64,000 nt of DNA from assembly GCA_013400975.1 (NCBI GenBank), contig WBMZ01012071.1:248001-312000 (forward strand), given 5' to 3'. The translations under genes and the position numbers were made by a program. Shown here in pieces: positions 51,011-63,050 of the stretch. How positions within the stretch are numbered: position 1 is the stretch's first letter; each line of letters begins with the position of its first letter. This DNA is from Atrichornis clamosus. Taxonomy: Eukaryota > Chordata > Aves > Passeriformes > Menuridae. Under the pieces are notes generated by a model, which was not told the origin of the DNA, ran no database searches, and saw nothing but the letters and a program-made list of their open reading frames with translations.

Positions 51011-52785
51011 ATGACTTGTAAGATATGTTCTTTAAACGAGGCTCCATTATTTGAGTGGCACAGTCCTTCTCACCTTGAACTTTTAAAATTCAGAAATTTT
51101 TACTTATATCCACTTCTAGCTTGTGGTCATGTTAAGCAATAGTACAGGCTATATATAACAACAGCAATCTAGTTTGATCTTTTTTTTCTTCTCCTCCTTC
51201 TTGCAGCCCTGCAGGGTGTTGGAGTTTCCATAAGATGATGTATTCCTAGTTAGAATTTAAGTCTAGTGACTGGAAGTTCAAGGTTCGCATCTGCTCAGAA
51301 TAATATTCCTGGATTATTGCCTATTAATTATTCTTTTACAATAGCTTAGCAAGCAAGTATCATGGGTCAGGATGATTTACACTTCCTTGAAATTAATCTA
51401 ATTAACAGATAATTTTACCATGGTACTTTCAAAAAGATGATAAAGTTCAACAATAATGGACTCTACTATGGATTTTTCTATCTATTAATATCATTATAGA
51501 TCAAATTTGGTGATCAAATTAAATCATAGATGAGTATTAAAAACCTCTGATGAAATAGTAATTTTAAAAAATCTCATTCCAGTAGTGTTGTAATGTGCTG
51601 CTTAGGGGGAGTGAATAAAATGAATCAAACCTAACTTACTCATTATTAGACAACAGCATAATAAAAAAAAGAAAAAAAAATCAAATTTTGCTTTCTTAGC
51701 AATGTCACTACCTTACCTGGTTGATAGAATAATTGACAAATTTTGAACTGCTTTGCATTTTGAATTTGTGCCTTAGTGGACTATTATTGTATCATTTCTT
51801 TCCCTCTGATGCCATTTTTAATGGGCTTTTAGTTCAGCTTATTGAGCAAACCATTTACTCCTATATAATAGAATAACAGCTTTTTCCCCTAGTCAGCAGT
51901 GTTGCCTGCTGTGGTCTGCTTTTGCTGCAGGTGGCAAAAGGGGTCTTTTAAGGTCTTTATTTTTTTCATGGTGCAGACTTGATTCTCTAAGTTAGCTTAC
52001 GTACCAGCACTGTTTTAATTCTTGGGTTTGGGGTTTTTTGCCTCATAGTTGATTTGTCAAAACCTCTATGATTCTCCTTCCTCTTAGGTGTCTGTGCCGT
52101 AAAATAGTCTAGCAATTTATTCATGGTTTTTCTATGTAGCAATATCACGTAGGCAGTCTATCTTGTGTTCAGGGAAGACAGAGGAAACTCAGAGAACTTT
52201 AACCAGTGCAGAGCTTTCCTATAAATTTCAGTATTCTTTAGATCACCAAAGGGAAACACTTTGGCTGTATGAGAGAAGCTGCATTACTTCTGTGTTTCTT
52301 TGTGCATCCAATAACAACAAGACCGAAGTGAAAGATGAGCATCAAATCTCTTTCTGTACTTACTGTTACTTAAACTGATTTTATCATTCCCAGTTTTATG
52401 ATATCACAAAATCTCTTTTTCCTTTCACTTTAAAGGGATGTGTCAGCTGCTGTCTCTTTGAGGTGACTGTACGAGGCTTTTAGGAGATGACAGCTTTAGT
52501 GTAGAAAGGCAGAAGAGTGAAATAAAATGTTTGTAACCCTAGTAGTTTACTTCATCCTCTAATGCTTTGTGGACCTTTACCTTTCAGTGGACAACGTATG
52601 ACCTGGTTGGTATAATCTTGGTCAAAATCTGAGAGGCTAAGTCATTTAGTGTCAAAATTTCTCTTTACTCTGTTTAAAAACATAGTGAATATTTCTGTGT
52701 AGAGTGACCTAGCTGTGGCAGGTTTTCTGTCATGGTATGGCCTGTGCACAATGTGTTTCCTTGAGATGCTTCTTAAGTAAATGAG
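51011..52785. other. Gene-free stretch with an orphan splice-acceptor-like tract
   Basis: A very strong pyrimidine tract ending in TTGCAG at 51206 is followed by the 10-base palindrome CCCTGCAGGG (51207-51216), but no open exon with a donor follows. The frame at 52163-52378 (71 codons) has ordinary composition. No repeats recognised. Confidence 0.55.
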
Positions 52786-53067
52786 TTAAGGCTGACCATC
52801 GCAAACTGTTTTTAAAGTAGTATCTAAAGACTTAAAAATAGTTTGAGATGCTGTTTTCAAGACCCATTTCTGTACCTTCTCTGTCAGAAAGTGGAGAATG
52901 CTTTCCATTAATCTGACCTTAAGCCCAACAGCTTCTATTATTCCAGCTGCAGCCTCTTCTGTCCTGCTTGGCATGACTGAGACCATTTCTGAAAGTCGTT
53001 TTGTAAAAGCTTTCTGGAGGTCATTTGCTAGACCAAGGCTAGAATTACAGAAGACTCTATGGATGCT
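52786..53067 (-). other. Exon-like open segment, minus strand, possible terminal coding exon
   Basis: On the minus strand a T-rich tract ending in TTGCAG (plus-strand 53068-53073) precedes a 93-codon open frame closed by TAA at 52786-52788. The product lacks stop-strand artefacts and looks like a helical protein: SIHRVFCNSS near the start, then KRLSEMVSVMPSRTEEAAAG, a hydrophobic-heptad part with LKVRLMESILHFLTEKVQKW, and a C-terminus ending TVCDGQP. I do not recognise the family. The frame has no in-frame ATG near its start, which fits an internal or last exon better than a single-exon gene. An internal GTACAG could act as a weak donor. No upstream exon could be linked. It is the most protein-like non-repeat frame in the window, but chance remains possible. 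Confidence 0.28.
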
Positions 53068-55430
53068 CTGCAATGTAAAAATAATAATAAAATTTTTTAA
53101 AAAATCAATTTGACAAGCCCTAGAAAAACAGGATCAAGCAACCATGGTGCTTGATATACTGTCAGCTCATCAGCTGCAGGCAAATGACATAGGAATCATT
53201 ATGGGTATGCTGATCATTCACTAAATTATCAGGAATCTAAATAAAATTAAACCATGAAATACCTTCATTCAGAGAAGTTTTGTAGCTGAACAAACACACT
53301 AGTGAGATCCCCTTTAAAAGGCTGAGCTTACTGTGGTCAAGGAGGATGACCTGAAAGCTGAAGAGCAGAGGCTGAGAAGCTGATGTATCAGGAGAATGGA
53401 GCACCTGCTTGTTGGAAGGTAGCAGAAGAATTTGGTTCAGTTACCTTGCTACATCCAGTTGAGAGAAGATGCATCAAAGGTCTGTTTCTGAGAACAGGTA
53501 GGTCCAATTAGATATATTAAATGCAGTCCGTTGTTTAGAAAACCGCTTCTCATCTAGTCACGTTTCATTCAGATCAATGCTTTCTAGGTAAATTCTTCCA
53601 AAAAGGAGGTTGCCCCGGAAGCCTCCCAAAACACATTCTTTCACTACAGTGTTACAAACTTCTAACTGTACTTCTTGTCGTAGAGGGCACTTTGCAGGGC
53701 CTAAGGGAACAGTACTTCCTTTTTCTTAATACAACGCCAATCAAAAAATCTGGATCGGGCTTAAAAATGTTAACAGGGCTGAAATACAGCAGCACATGGC
53801 CATTACAGCAGCCACTGGAGCGGTGTCACAACAGAAAAGCAAAACCCAAACTACAGGAGGAAGGGGGCACATACACTGACTGCTCTACAGAGGGAAAGTG
53901 ACTCTGTTGCCAGAAAGAGAAAGGCTCTTTAGTAGAATAAAAAGAAGAATTAACATGAGATGCAAGATGATGTTCTCAGAGGGAATTTAGAATGGAATTA
54001 GTCAGCTAGACAGAGGATGATGAGATAAAGACTGGTTAAGTACAAGATTCCTAAAAGCAGTTATGAAAGGAAAAGCTGACAGGGAAGTTTGACTTAAATG
54101 GGAAGCTGGAACATAACTGCAAAAAAAAAAAAGGGATTAAAGAATTAAATATGGAAATTCCTTAAGGTTAGTAAAAGAGGAGAATTTGAAAACAATATGG
54201 TTGGGTAGTAAGATGTTGCTGAAATAGAGGCACTATCTAGCAAAATAGGGAGGACTGTGTGATGCTTTGAGGGATTAGAGTATCTAAGAATAGTCAGAGA
54301 GTACAAAATTAGATGTTGTGGTACTCAGTGAGGTAGTAGCTTTCAAACAAAAGGAAATGGAGTAAGACCGACTGAAATTTGACCAGTGACATTTGTGGTA
54401 AATGCTGAATAACCAAGAATGAGAAATTTAAAATATCAGGATTTAATGTCTTGGAACATTAACATCTGAAGTTGGATCTTCTAGCCAGTAAGTTGTGGGA
54501 GTCTCAACTGACCTAAGGTTCCAACCAATTAAATCTATTTTCCAGCACTGTGGGATTAGTTACATGTGCAGAAGCAAGGAAATTGCAGATAAATATTCTG
54601 ATTGCTCACATATTCTGATTTTGATTTAATGAAAAAAGTACAAAAAAAAATCTAATGAAAAAGGAAGGGCATCATTAAATTTGGCATCTAAAATCAAATG
54701 ATAAATGATCAGCTGATTAGTGATGTGTGTTTTGTTCTTTTAACTTATTCAGTAATGTATGAATGTCACATTATATAACACTTAAAATGAATAAGCCTGG
54801 AAATGAAATAAGTTAGGATGCATCTTTGTGTTCCTCCTTGGACTGGGTGGACAACTTGTCTCATTAATCTGTATAGTGGTGTTAATTAAAACAAACAGCA
54901 TTATTTGTTGAGATTTATGGCTAAGAGACTTAGATGTTCACTGAGAAAAACTTACGCTGCTTTTTTTTTTTGAGAGCACTGGGATAGTTTTTATGACTTT
55001 TAGTGACTGGAACATATCATAAACTCTCATAACTTGTAATGACTGTACAAAGTACTACGGACCCAAATATTCTGACAGAGGACGCGGGCACGATGGGAGA
55101 TGGTCAGTAGCAGTGGCCACGGGGCAGCGGGGTGTTCTGCCCTGTGCAGATTCCTTCGTGCGTTGGTAACTGCTGCTTGACCAGCACTGGGGTAAAGGTA
55201 GAGATAAAAGCTGATAACTGCTACCTAAAAATGAAGATCTTTGAGAGAAATAATGGAAACTGCTGTAAAAGAGATGACACAGTAAATGTAAGAGCAACAT
55301 TCCTGCATTCATTATACATGCTTTTTGAATATCATAAATGTTGAAGTGTCTAAAATCTATTTTTAGAAATAACTGTGTATGATTCTGGTTTAAAATGAAC
55401 CTTAGGAAAACTCAGCTTTGCCTTGTACTT
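53068..55430. other. Gene-free stretch including an A/G-rich block
   Basis: From about 53,900 to 54,700 the plus strand becomes purine-rich, unlike the T/G-rich surroundings, which suggests an old interspersed element I cannot name. A donor-like CAG/GTAGGT lies at 53499-53507 after a 46-codon open segment. A CpG-containing patch lies at 55080-55200. No gene recognised. Confidence 0.5.
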
Positions 55431-55555
55431 CCAAAGGGTCTTGGGGTGCATCATTTAATCTCACTGGTGTCTCTGGCAGCTCCGTGATGGAAAGGAAAAA
55501 CCCCTTCTGTAACCTCTGGGACACTGTGATGAGTTCATTAGTATTTGAGTGGCCT
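55431..55555 (+). mobile_element. Probable MIR SINE remnant, plus strand
   Basis: 'gggtcttggggtgcatcatt' (55436-55455) then 'taatctcactggtgtctc' follows the MIR core (gaccttgggcaagtcatttaatctctctgtgcctc), and 'acactgtgatgagttcatta' (55521-55540) agrees with the later 'gttgtgaggattaaatgagtta' part. Diverged, with gaps. Confidence 0.45.
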
Positions 55556-58500
55556 TATTCTACTGCTCTAGATGAGATTGGTATTAAAGATAATTGAAAA
55601 TATATGGCCTCTGGGCTGTTAATGTGTGGGAGGCATTTATATCCTACAGAAAGGTTGCGGGCAGAACCTGCTTCCTGCACCAGCAGCAAAAATGAAGATT
55701 AGAACTTTTTTTCATATCCAGCTCAAGGCTTGCACAGCTAGCACTGAAGGAAGTTTCCTTATGGCTGTAAGCTACAATGGGACAGTGTTGGGTCCCACAG
55801 ACATCAGCAAAAGCATTCATGAGCTGGGTTTGGTGATGCCAGACTTGGCTCAAGTGGGAGTTGAGGGATCCTGAGTTTGCCGATTGAGTAACTCATACAC
55901 AAAGGCCCTGGGAATGAATAAAAAAAAATTAAAAATTATAAGTATATTTTTCTCCCTGTTTCTGTTCAAATTTAATTGTGCTTCTTTCTTTCTCTTGCTC
56001 TCCTTTAAATCCATTAGAGATATTTTATATGAAGGAGGAACAGAATTCCACAGCTGGCTTTATTCAGTACAAGTAGTTGGATATGCTGGCATAGAACCAA
56101 GTACCTGGACAGTAGGTTATGTGTTTAGTGTCTTAAACAAAAATTAAGCTCAATTTGAATGTTTTTGAGTTTTATACCACTTTTGTTTGTTTCTTGCATG
56201 CAAATGAGTAAAATGTGGCTGCAGGGAACCAGGGGTTTGAAATAATTTCTGACACTTGACAATCTCTCTATATTTGATGGACTAAAAGATGGAAACTGTG
56301 CTAGGTGCCCAGTTGTGTCACAATTCTTCCATCAAAATGTTCTGGATCGGCTCTAATAGAATGGCTAGGAGTGGTTTCTTTTACATTTAAGAAAGCCACA
56401 AATAGGATAGAGTTGCATTTTCACATCTAGCACTTTTAGTTTTTAATGCAGAATCATGTCCAAATGTGGTTTTATCTAAGCCTTATTAGACAGAGATTTA
56501 TAATCTTCTGCATGAATTTTTCATAGGGTTTTTCTTGTGCATATGCTAGTTCAATGATGCATTTTCATATGAAACACATAAGGCTTTTTTAAGCAAAAAT
56601 AAAAGCACAGAAAATCCAAATCAGTTCAATTACACTTGCAGATTAAAATAAAGCTGTAATATATATCTATTGTATTGAAATGCTAACTCTGTGAATTTTT
56701 GATCTGCTTTAAAAATGTAAAACTTGGATTTGATTAGATTAGCTCTGGAGTAATCTGCACTGAATAAATCTGTCTACCTTTCGTGTAATTTGTCAGTGTT
56801 TGTAGTAGGTTTGTACACACAGCTTTCACCATTATTTTCTAGGCAATAAAAGCAGCCATGCAGAAAAGCCACCCATAAATGTCAGAAAACAGAGATATTT
56901 TGTTGCATTCCAAGGGCTTTGAAGGTCAAGTTCAATTCAGTTAGCTCACCCAGCGTGAGGGGAGCGTGATATGATGATGGAATGTGTGTTTGGGTAGAAT
57001 ATATATGTTACTGTCCCTGTACTATTCTATCAGGATAACAGATCAGTGAGAGATTAAACTTTACTGCTTGGACAAATTTCTTTTGGAAAACTATCAATTT
57101 TTATTATTTTCTCTAGCTCCTATTGAGATGCTGTGCAGAAATAACGAATCCAAAGAATTTATAGCTTTTATCACAATGGAGATTGACTCCTGATTGTGGC
57201 TTTTGGGTGCTATTCCACCGCAGGTATCCCATCCAACTGTGTGTATTCACAAAATAGGTCTCAGATCATGGATTTTATTGTAAACGTAAATTGTATTTTG
57301 CTTCCTTCTGATGAAAAGTAGTTGATATAAAATTGTTTTCCTAATTCCTAGAAGTGAGAGATCAGCACAAAAGGCAAAGTTTTGCCGCTCTGAAGAATCT
57401 GTTCTGCCACATCCCACTGCAGCTCTGTGCTTTGTGGTTACCTCCCCCCACCATGCCCCACTTTTTTTTCTTTTTATAAAAAGAAGACATGATCAATAAA
57501 GCTCATAATTAAGTTGAGGCCACTACCTTGATCAGTGCTTTTATTGAGTTTCAGTGCCCTGATTTAAGGAGCTCCCTAGTCAACTGAGGGATCTGTCATC
57601 AACTGCTTGAGCAGTGTGTGAGCAGTCATTGTGTTTTGTAACTGCAATGCTGCATATTCTTTGCTATCTGGAGATTTTTCACTTGTGGTGGCTTCTGATA
57701 ACCTCTTGGTAATGTTATCCAAGGATGAATAATGAACAGACTCCTACATGTAGAAGGAATACAGCTGTATTGAACGGGCAAGAAATTTTAACTTCCTGGT
57801 GGTTTCCAACATTTTCCCGTGATCGTATGAGCAGGGTCAGATCATGCCAGTACTTGAAAGAAAGGTCTCTGCCAAAAGTGTACAGGTCATTTGCCCCTCT
57901 GTGTTGGTACAGACACTGCATTGCTCAGTGCAACCCCTCTACAAATAAGATTTGAAATGTAGGGCTGCCTCCTATTTTTCATTGGGATCATAAAACGGGT
58001 GGATGTGCTGCTATGAGCATGCAGTGTTCTTGGCTTTAAAGATATCTTCAGAGATGACTCTGCCATGCTGGTGTCCTCTTTCTTTTTTTCCCCCAACACC
58101 TTTTTCTAAGCTACCAATAAAGAAAACAGCACACAGAAAAGAATGAGAATCAAGCTTGGAAAGTGTTTTTTCCCGTCACTGAAAGTAGCATGCTCTCCTC
58201 TATATGGCAGAAAATTTAAAATTCCCAGTACAAAATAACTGGTCTCAGCCGACACTTCTCTGTAATTAGGTCTTGCTTTTTATTGGCTGTGAATGGTTAA
58301 GCCTATTGAAGTGTTACTCAGCGTGCCAGAAGCAGACAATGCTTGGAGGCACTGAATAATACATTTGCTCTTCTGATGACGTGTGTGGCAGTTATGTATG
58401 GATGCAGTAGGCTGGAACAGGTTTATCCGAAGTAAATGGGGAGATTTCCATGTCTGATGGAAAATGGACAGATTGCCAAAGCAATTTAGAGCCCAGGCTT

Positions 58501-61500
58501 ACTTGCTTCATATGAAAGGCCTTCCATGGAGGCTGTTCTCAACTCCTGCCAACCCAGGACAACATTCCTACAGCTGTGCTGGAGAGAGTCTTTTGGTCAA
58601 AGAGAGAAGAAAAAAAAAGAAAAAGGAAAAAAGAAAAGGAAAGAAAGAAACTACAAGAGACCTCCTGCAGCCTGTCTGAAGTGCATCATCTCTGCTTAAG
58701 ATCTGCTTCTTTCTAATTCACATTGGCCCTCCCTTTTTTTTTTTAATGAAAGACAAGTTTGTAAGAACTTGTTTTTTTGCGCTCTGAACTTGGGCCTTTG
58801 CCTGGTCATGAAGGAGGTCTCTAGTACTTCTATATTTTTATATTTCAGAGCAAAGCCAACCTTTCATTTAGCCAGACCTTGAAAGAGCCCATATGGCTGC
58901 TCACAGTAAACAGTGTTTGCATCCCTTCCTCTGGAACAAGGCATTCCCCTGCACTGTGTTAGGGTGCCCTGGCTGGCTGGGAGTGCAAGGCTAAAATCAG
59001 TAATGACCCCCTGCTTCTGTGCTGCTTTCCACGCTTACGAACAGCAGGTGCCCTGCATAGACTGGCAGAGAGAGCATCCAGAGCAACTTCCCAGAAGTGC
59101 TGTCTTCTCAAAGAACAGCGTAGAATGAAGCTGGTGTGAAGTGCCAGAGCAATAATCCTGCCAAGTAACAGACTGGGCAACATCTCTTTTGTCTTCCAGT
59201 GTTAACTGGACTTTAAAAGGAAACAGAGGCATGTTGTCAATTTTTTGTTGACTTCAAGTCCAGTATGGCAATTGGGATATTTTCAGAAGAAAATTCAATG
59301 GAGAAAGTCTGGGCTTGTCCAGATGGTGATAGGCAATTATATTTCATTTGTGTGAATTTCTGGTTATGCAGTTTTTGCTCTGTAGCATAAACTCTCGCCC
59401 GCAGGCAGAAGTGCGCTGCAGGCAAATGAAGGTTTCCAGCAAAAAGTATTTTCTTCACAGATGTGCAGCCTGAGAATGTGGAGTTGTTACAACATTTTAT
59501 TTACTTTCATTTCTTTTGCCCCTAGGCTGCTGTCATGTGTTTAATTTTATTTGTCTGATTATTATTTTCTTTCTTATCTAGAAGTTAGTACTTCCAGAGG
59601 TTACATCCCAGTGTAGTATTTACTAACCATGTAGGTATGATTAACATCCATTCCTCCTGCTGCATACCAATCACACTAATGATTTTACTGCTATGAGCTA
59701 AAATTGAATTTATCTCACTTTCACTTTAGAAGCCATCACATTACTTTTCCTGTGAGTTTTTGAAACAAGAAATTGAGTATTTCTGGTATTTCATATTAAA
59801 TAACAAAGAAATGTAATAGGCTTTTTAAAACTACTTTTTTTTTTCAAATATAGAGATAATCTGGTATTTTAATATCTTCTAAGGATCATTTTTGATGCAT
59901 TTGTGGGGCTTTTTGTTGTTTTTCTACTAGTTTATGCATTTTAAAAGTCTGTTTCTGGTTGAAAGAATCAACTTCTTGAAAGGGATGTTCATAAAAATGT
60001 TAGCAGCTATGGAGAGTCTTGCAGAATGCTTGTGAAAATCCCTCCATTATGGGTTCAGTCTTAGGATGTTGCCAATCATGCATCTTTATATATTTCTATA
60101 GAAGAGAGAGAGGTCATCTAAGTAAGGTATATCTGGCAGGATAAGAGTTAATACTCACATATGGGTGTTTTTTTCTTTGAACTTTTTCTCAGCAGGTGAA
60201 AAATAGCTACAATCAGGTACTACTTCAATAAGTAGTAACAACCAACTGCCAGGTTGAAAGATCACAAATTCTTGTACCAGCAGTTCTATTATAGGGAAGT
60301 GTATGTCAGCCTGTGTGTGTGTCTGAAAGCTTGCCAAGGTATTGATAAGAAGAGCTGGGCAATAATCCAGCACCAGAAAAAGAAAATTTGAGAGCTGTAC
60401 TGCAGAGGCTTTTTTGTCTTTTCCTTTTTAATACTACTGTATCATGCAGAGACTACATTAGTGTTTGTATAATATGCATCTACAGCTACTGATGAAGTTC
60501 ACCCTAGTTGTGAAGGACATCAGTGAATCAGTAACTGCAGTTTTAGATTAAATATTCTTAACAGATCTTATAGAATGAAAAATCAACAACCTTATTTAAA
60601 GTGTGCTTTGGTGCCATGGGGATTTTATGGGGATAGATCTTTTAAATTACTGGACAGCTTTCAGCTGCAGTATAAAATTGAGCAGCAGACCAGCCCAAGG
60701 CATGCCTTGCTCAGAAGTTTGGTTGCCTTGGTGGTACTGTCACCTTGTGGTTTGCGAGGTGGGAGCTGTGCTAATGATGTTTGTGCCTAGCTGAGTAGGG
60801 GCTGTTTGCACAGGGAACCCTGGGCCAGCAGACTGCTGACGGAAGTACAAATGAAGCTTTGAGTAAGCATGAAATGAGTAAGCAGAGTCAGTCACTCTAG
60901 GATATGGAGAAACCAAAGTGCTGGAGAGCCTGAAGGGATAAGAATATCCTCAGACAAATAAATGCTCCTTCTTATCATGCTTCAAGTTTAGGGTGAGAGG
61001 GAATAGTGGTGCAGAGCAATTCCTGAAATCTGACAATGCTTTGCAATTTGAAGGGCTCAGAATCACTAGGACTTTTTAAATGTAGTAACTTCTTATGCGT
61101 GATAGCATATGGAAGGCCTTCAAAATACTTCAACAGTTACTCCTTGAAACTTGGAAGTTCTTCACCTTACATAATTTCACATTATTACCTAAATATGTGT
61201 GCTCTTTCTGATGGAAATGCTGTATGTAATAAAGTTATGCACTTACCTGAGACTAATAATAGTTTACATATAGGAGAATTATCTCTTGTATAAGGCCTTT
61301 AGTATAGACTGCTGCTGCTACATCAATTATTTGGAAAATGCTGTGCTGATTCCTGTTTTGTTCATTGCTCAGGTCTTACCCCAGTAAGCCTGAACACCGT
61401 CTGCAGAGTTTTGGCTTTAGTGAAGGAAATGTCTGAGTATGTTGAGCTGCTATGAACCCAGACCACTGCATTGTGAATCGTGGTGAAAACTGAATTATGT

Positions 61501-62890
61501 AACAAGTTTTTTAAAATGACAACAATAAAAGAGGTAGATCAAGCTGTGTTTTGAGAGCCCTTGAGCTGCCTTAGCTATAAAAAAGGCCAGAGCTCCTGCA
61601 GAGAAGGCGTGCAAGAAATAATGTGTCTTCTATTCATGCCTGCTTAAACCCCATAGTCCTCAAACACAGTCCTGATTCAGGGTACCTTCTTAGAAGAAAC
61701 ACTTTTCAGGATAAAACTCACGTTTCTTTCATTGTATTTATTCTATCTATTTTTAGGTATGCTGCATTTCTTGCCTTACTTCTTCATCACTGAACTTTAT
61801 TTTTGCCCTTACTTCTCAGCTTCCTGGCTGCTTACATTCAAGTTTAGCAAAGATGTCCTTTTTCAGAAAAAAAAAATTTTTTTTGCTTTAATTTTAATTT
61901 TACTGGTTTTTGAACCCAAACCAGATCTTACTTCTGATATAACCCCTACCTGCTTTGTTCTCTTCTCCCAAGAGAAAAACACTGACAGCAATCTCCTGCA
62001 GAGTCTTTGAACATGTTCAGGTTAACTTTCACTTCTGGAAGAGAAGAAAGTAAATCTTCAGCTACTGATTTTATGCTAACAATGTTTGACACATGAGTAT
62101 TTCTAGAAGGATCTCTGCTGTATAGTCTTACTCTCTCTTTGAAAACTTCTAGAACCCCTGCTTGACTATCTCTCCAGCAGCCCTGTTAGAGAGAGTTTCA
62201 AGACAAAAGAAATAACTGGAAGGCATATTTATTTCCAGTACCAGTGAAATCAGTAAGGTATACTGAATTAGAGTGCTGAAAGAATTTCATTTTATGCTCT
62301 GTTGTAATAGAAAGTGCATTTCAATGGGATGCTCAAGACTATAAAAGAGAAACTTAAATAAAACAATTTTTACATATAGTGGTCTACAAAATGAAACAAA
62401 TTCAATAAGTGTAGTCATTATTGTTTTCAGCTGGTATTGTACTTGAGTCAAAATTGAAACCCTGCATCAGTCCTATAATAAAAGTAGTATAATGTGCAGG
62501 GATACTAAAAAGTGATTGAGTTATTCAGTCTGCCCATAAAGATAGGTATTGTGAAAATAATACAATATTACTGCTTATTCTGTCATCTGAGAGACCTAAA
62601 GCCCTCACAAAAGTCTTCACCTTTGATTTGTCTTTCCAAGCTCAGTGTTGCCATGTATCTATAAAAATAACACAAAGAATGAATACTGTAAAAAATCCAT
62701 TTATGAAAGAAAGTTTGTTTGCAATTGCTGTTTGGGGCATGGAAATTCACTGCTTCCAAGGGTTCTTTACTGGAATCTTCCATAATATCATATTCAACTT
62801 TTTCATTTAACAAATTCAGGCAGTTAGTTGTAATAGAAACAATAAACCTGAGAAACATAGTTCTAGAGTAAAAGTTTAGGAGTAGCTTCT
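55556..62890. other. Gene-free 7-kb stretch
   Basis: Unique AT-rich sequence. Noted: frames at 55626-55874 and 55884-56147 without domains; a TGACGTG half-site at 58377-58383; a purine run at 58606-58650; GC-richer patches at 58900-59120 and 60600-60850; a strong acceptor-like tract ending at 59526; and a minus-strand GTGAGT donor-like motif at 60151-60156 after a 72-codon open frame (60155-60373). None links into a gene. Confidence 0.55.
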
Positions 62891-63050
62891 GTTGAGTTCT
62901 TTGTGATCTTAGGTAAGTTGCTTTCAGCCTCAGTTTATGCACCTGTGAAATGTTATTTTACTGTTAAACACATTAGGATGGGGATTTATTCCTGCTTGTG
63001 AAGAGGTTTGATAGTCTCTGCCATATAATACATGCCAAGTGGCAGGGTGT
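62891..63050 (+). mobile_element. MIR SINE remnant, plus strand
   Basis: The best MIR match in the window: 'ttgtgatcttaggtaagttg' (62901-62920), 'gcctcagtttatgcacctgt' (62927-62946) and 'gaaatg' follow the MIR core order, and 'gcttgtgaagaggtttgata' (62994-63013) fits the 3' part. A minus-strand open frame of 119 codons (62583-62942) runs through it and should not be taken as a gene. Confidence 0.65.

Noticed and set aside
56018..56111. Plus-strand exon after a pyrimidine tract ending in ATTAG
   Set aside because: Acceptor is good, but the donor (ACA/GTAGGT) is weak and no neighbouring exon can be linked.
58380..58460. Possible CR1 fragment ('ggctggaacaggtttatcc')
   Set aside because: Only a short stretch resembles the CR1 'ggaacaggctgccc' segment, and the flanks do not follow the consensus.
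58606..58650. Purine-rich run encoding a K/R-rich tail in a 71-codon frame
   Set aside because: Low-complexity translation; no domain and no gene context.
60151..60373. Minus-strand exon (72 codons, GTGAGT donor)
   Set aside because: The donor is good but the acceptor side lacks a convincing tract at a frame-compatible position, and the product is hydrophobic low-information sequence.
62583..62942. 119-codon minus-strand frame
   Set aside because: Runs into a MIR remnant, begins at GTG, and shows no domain.
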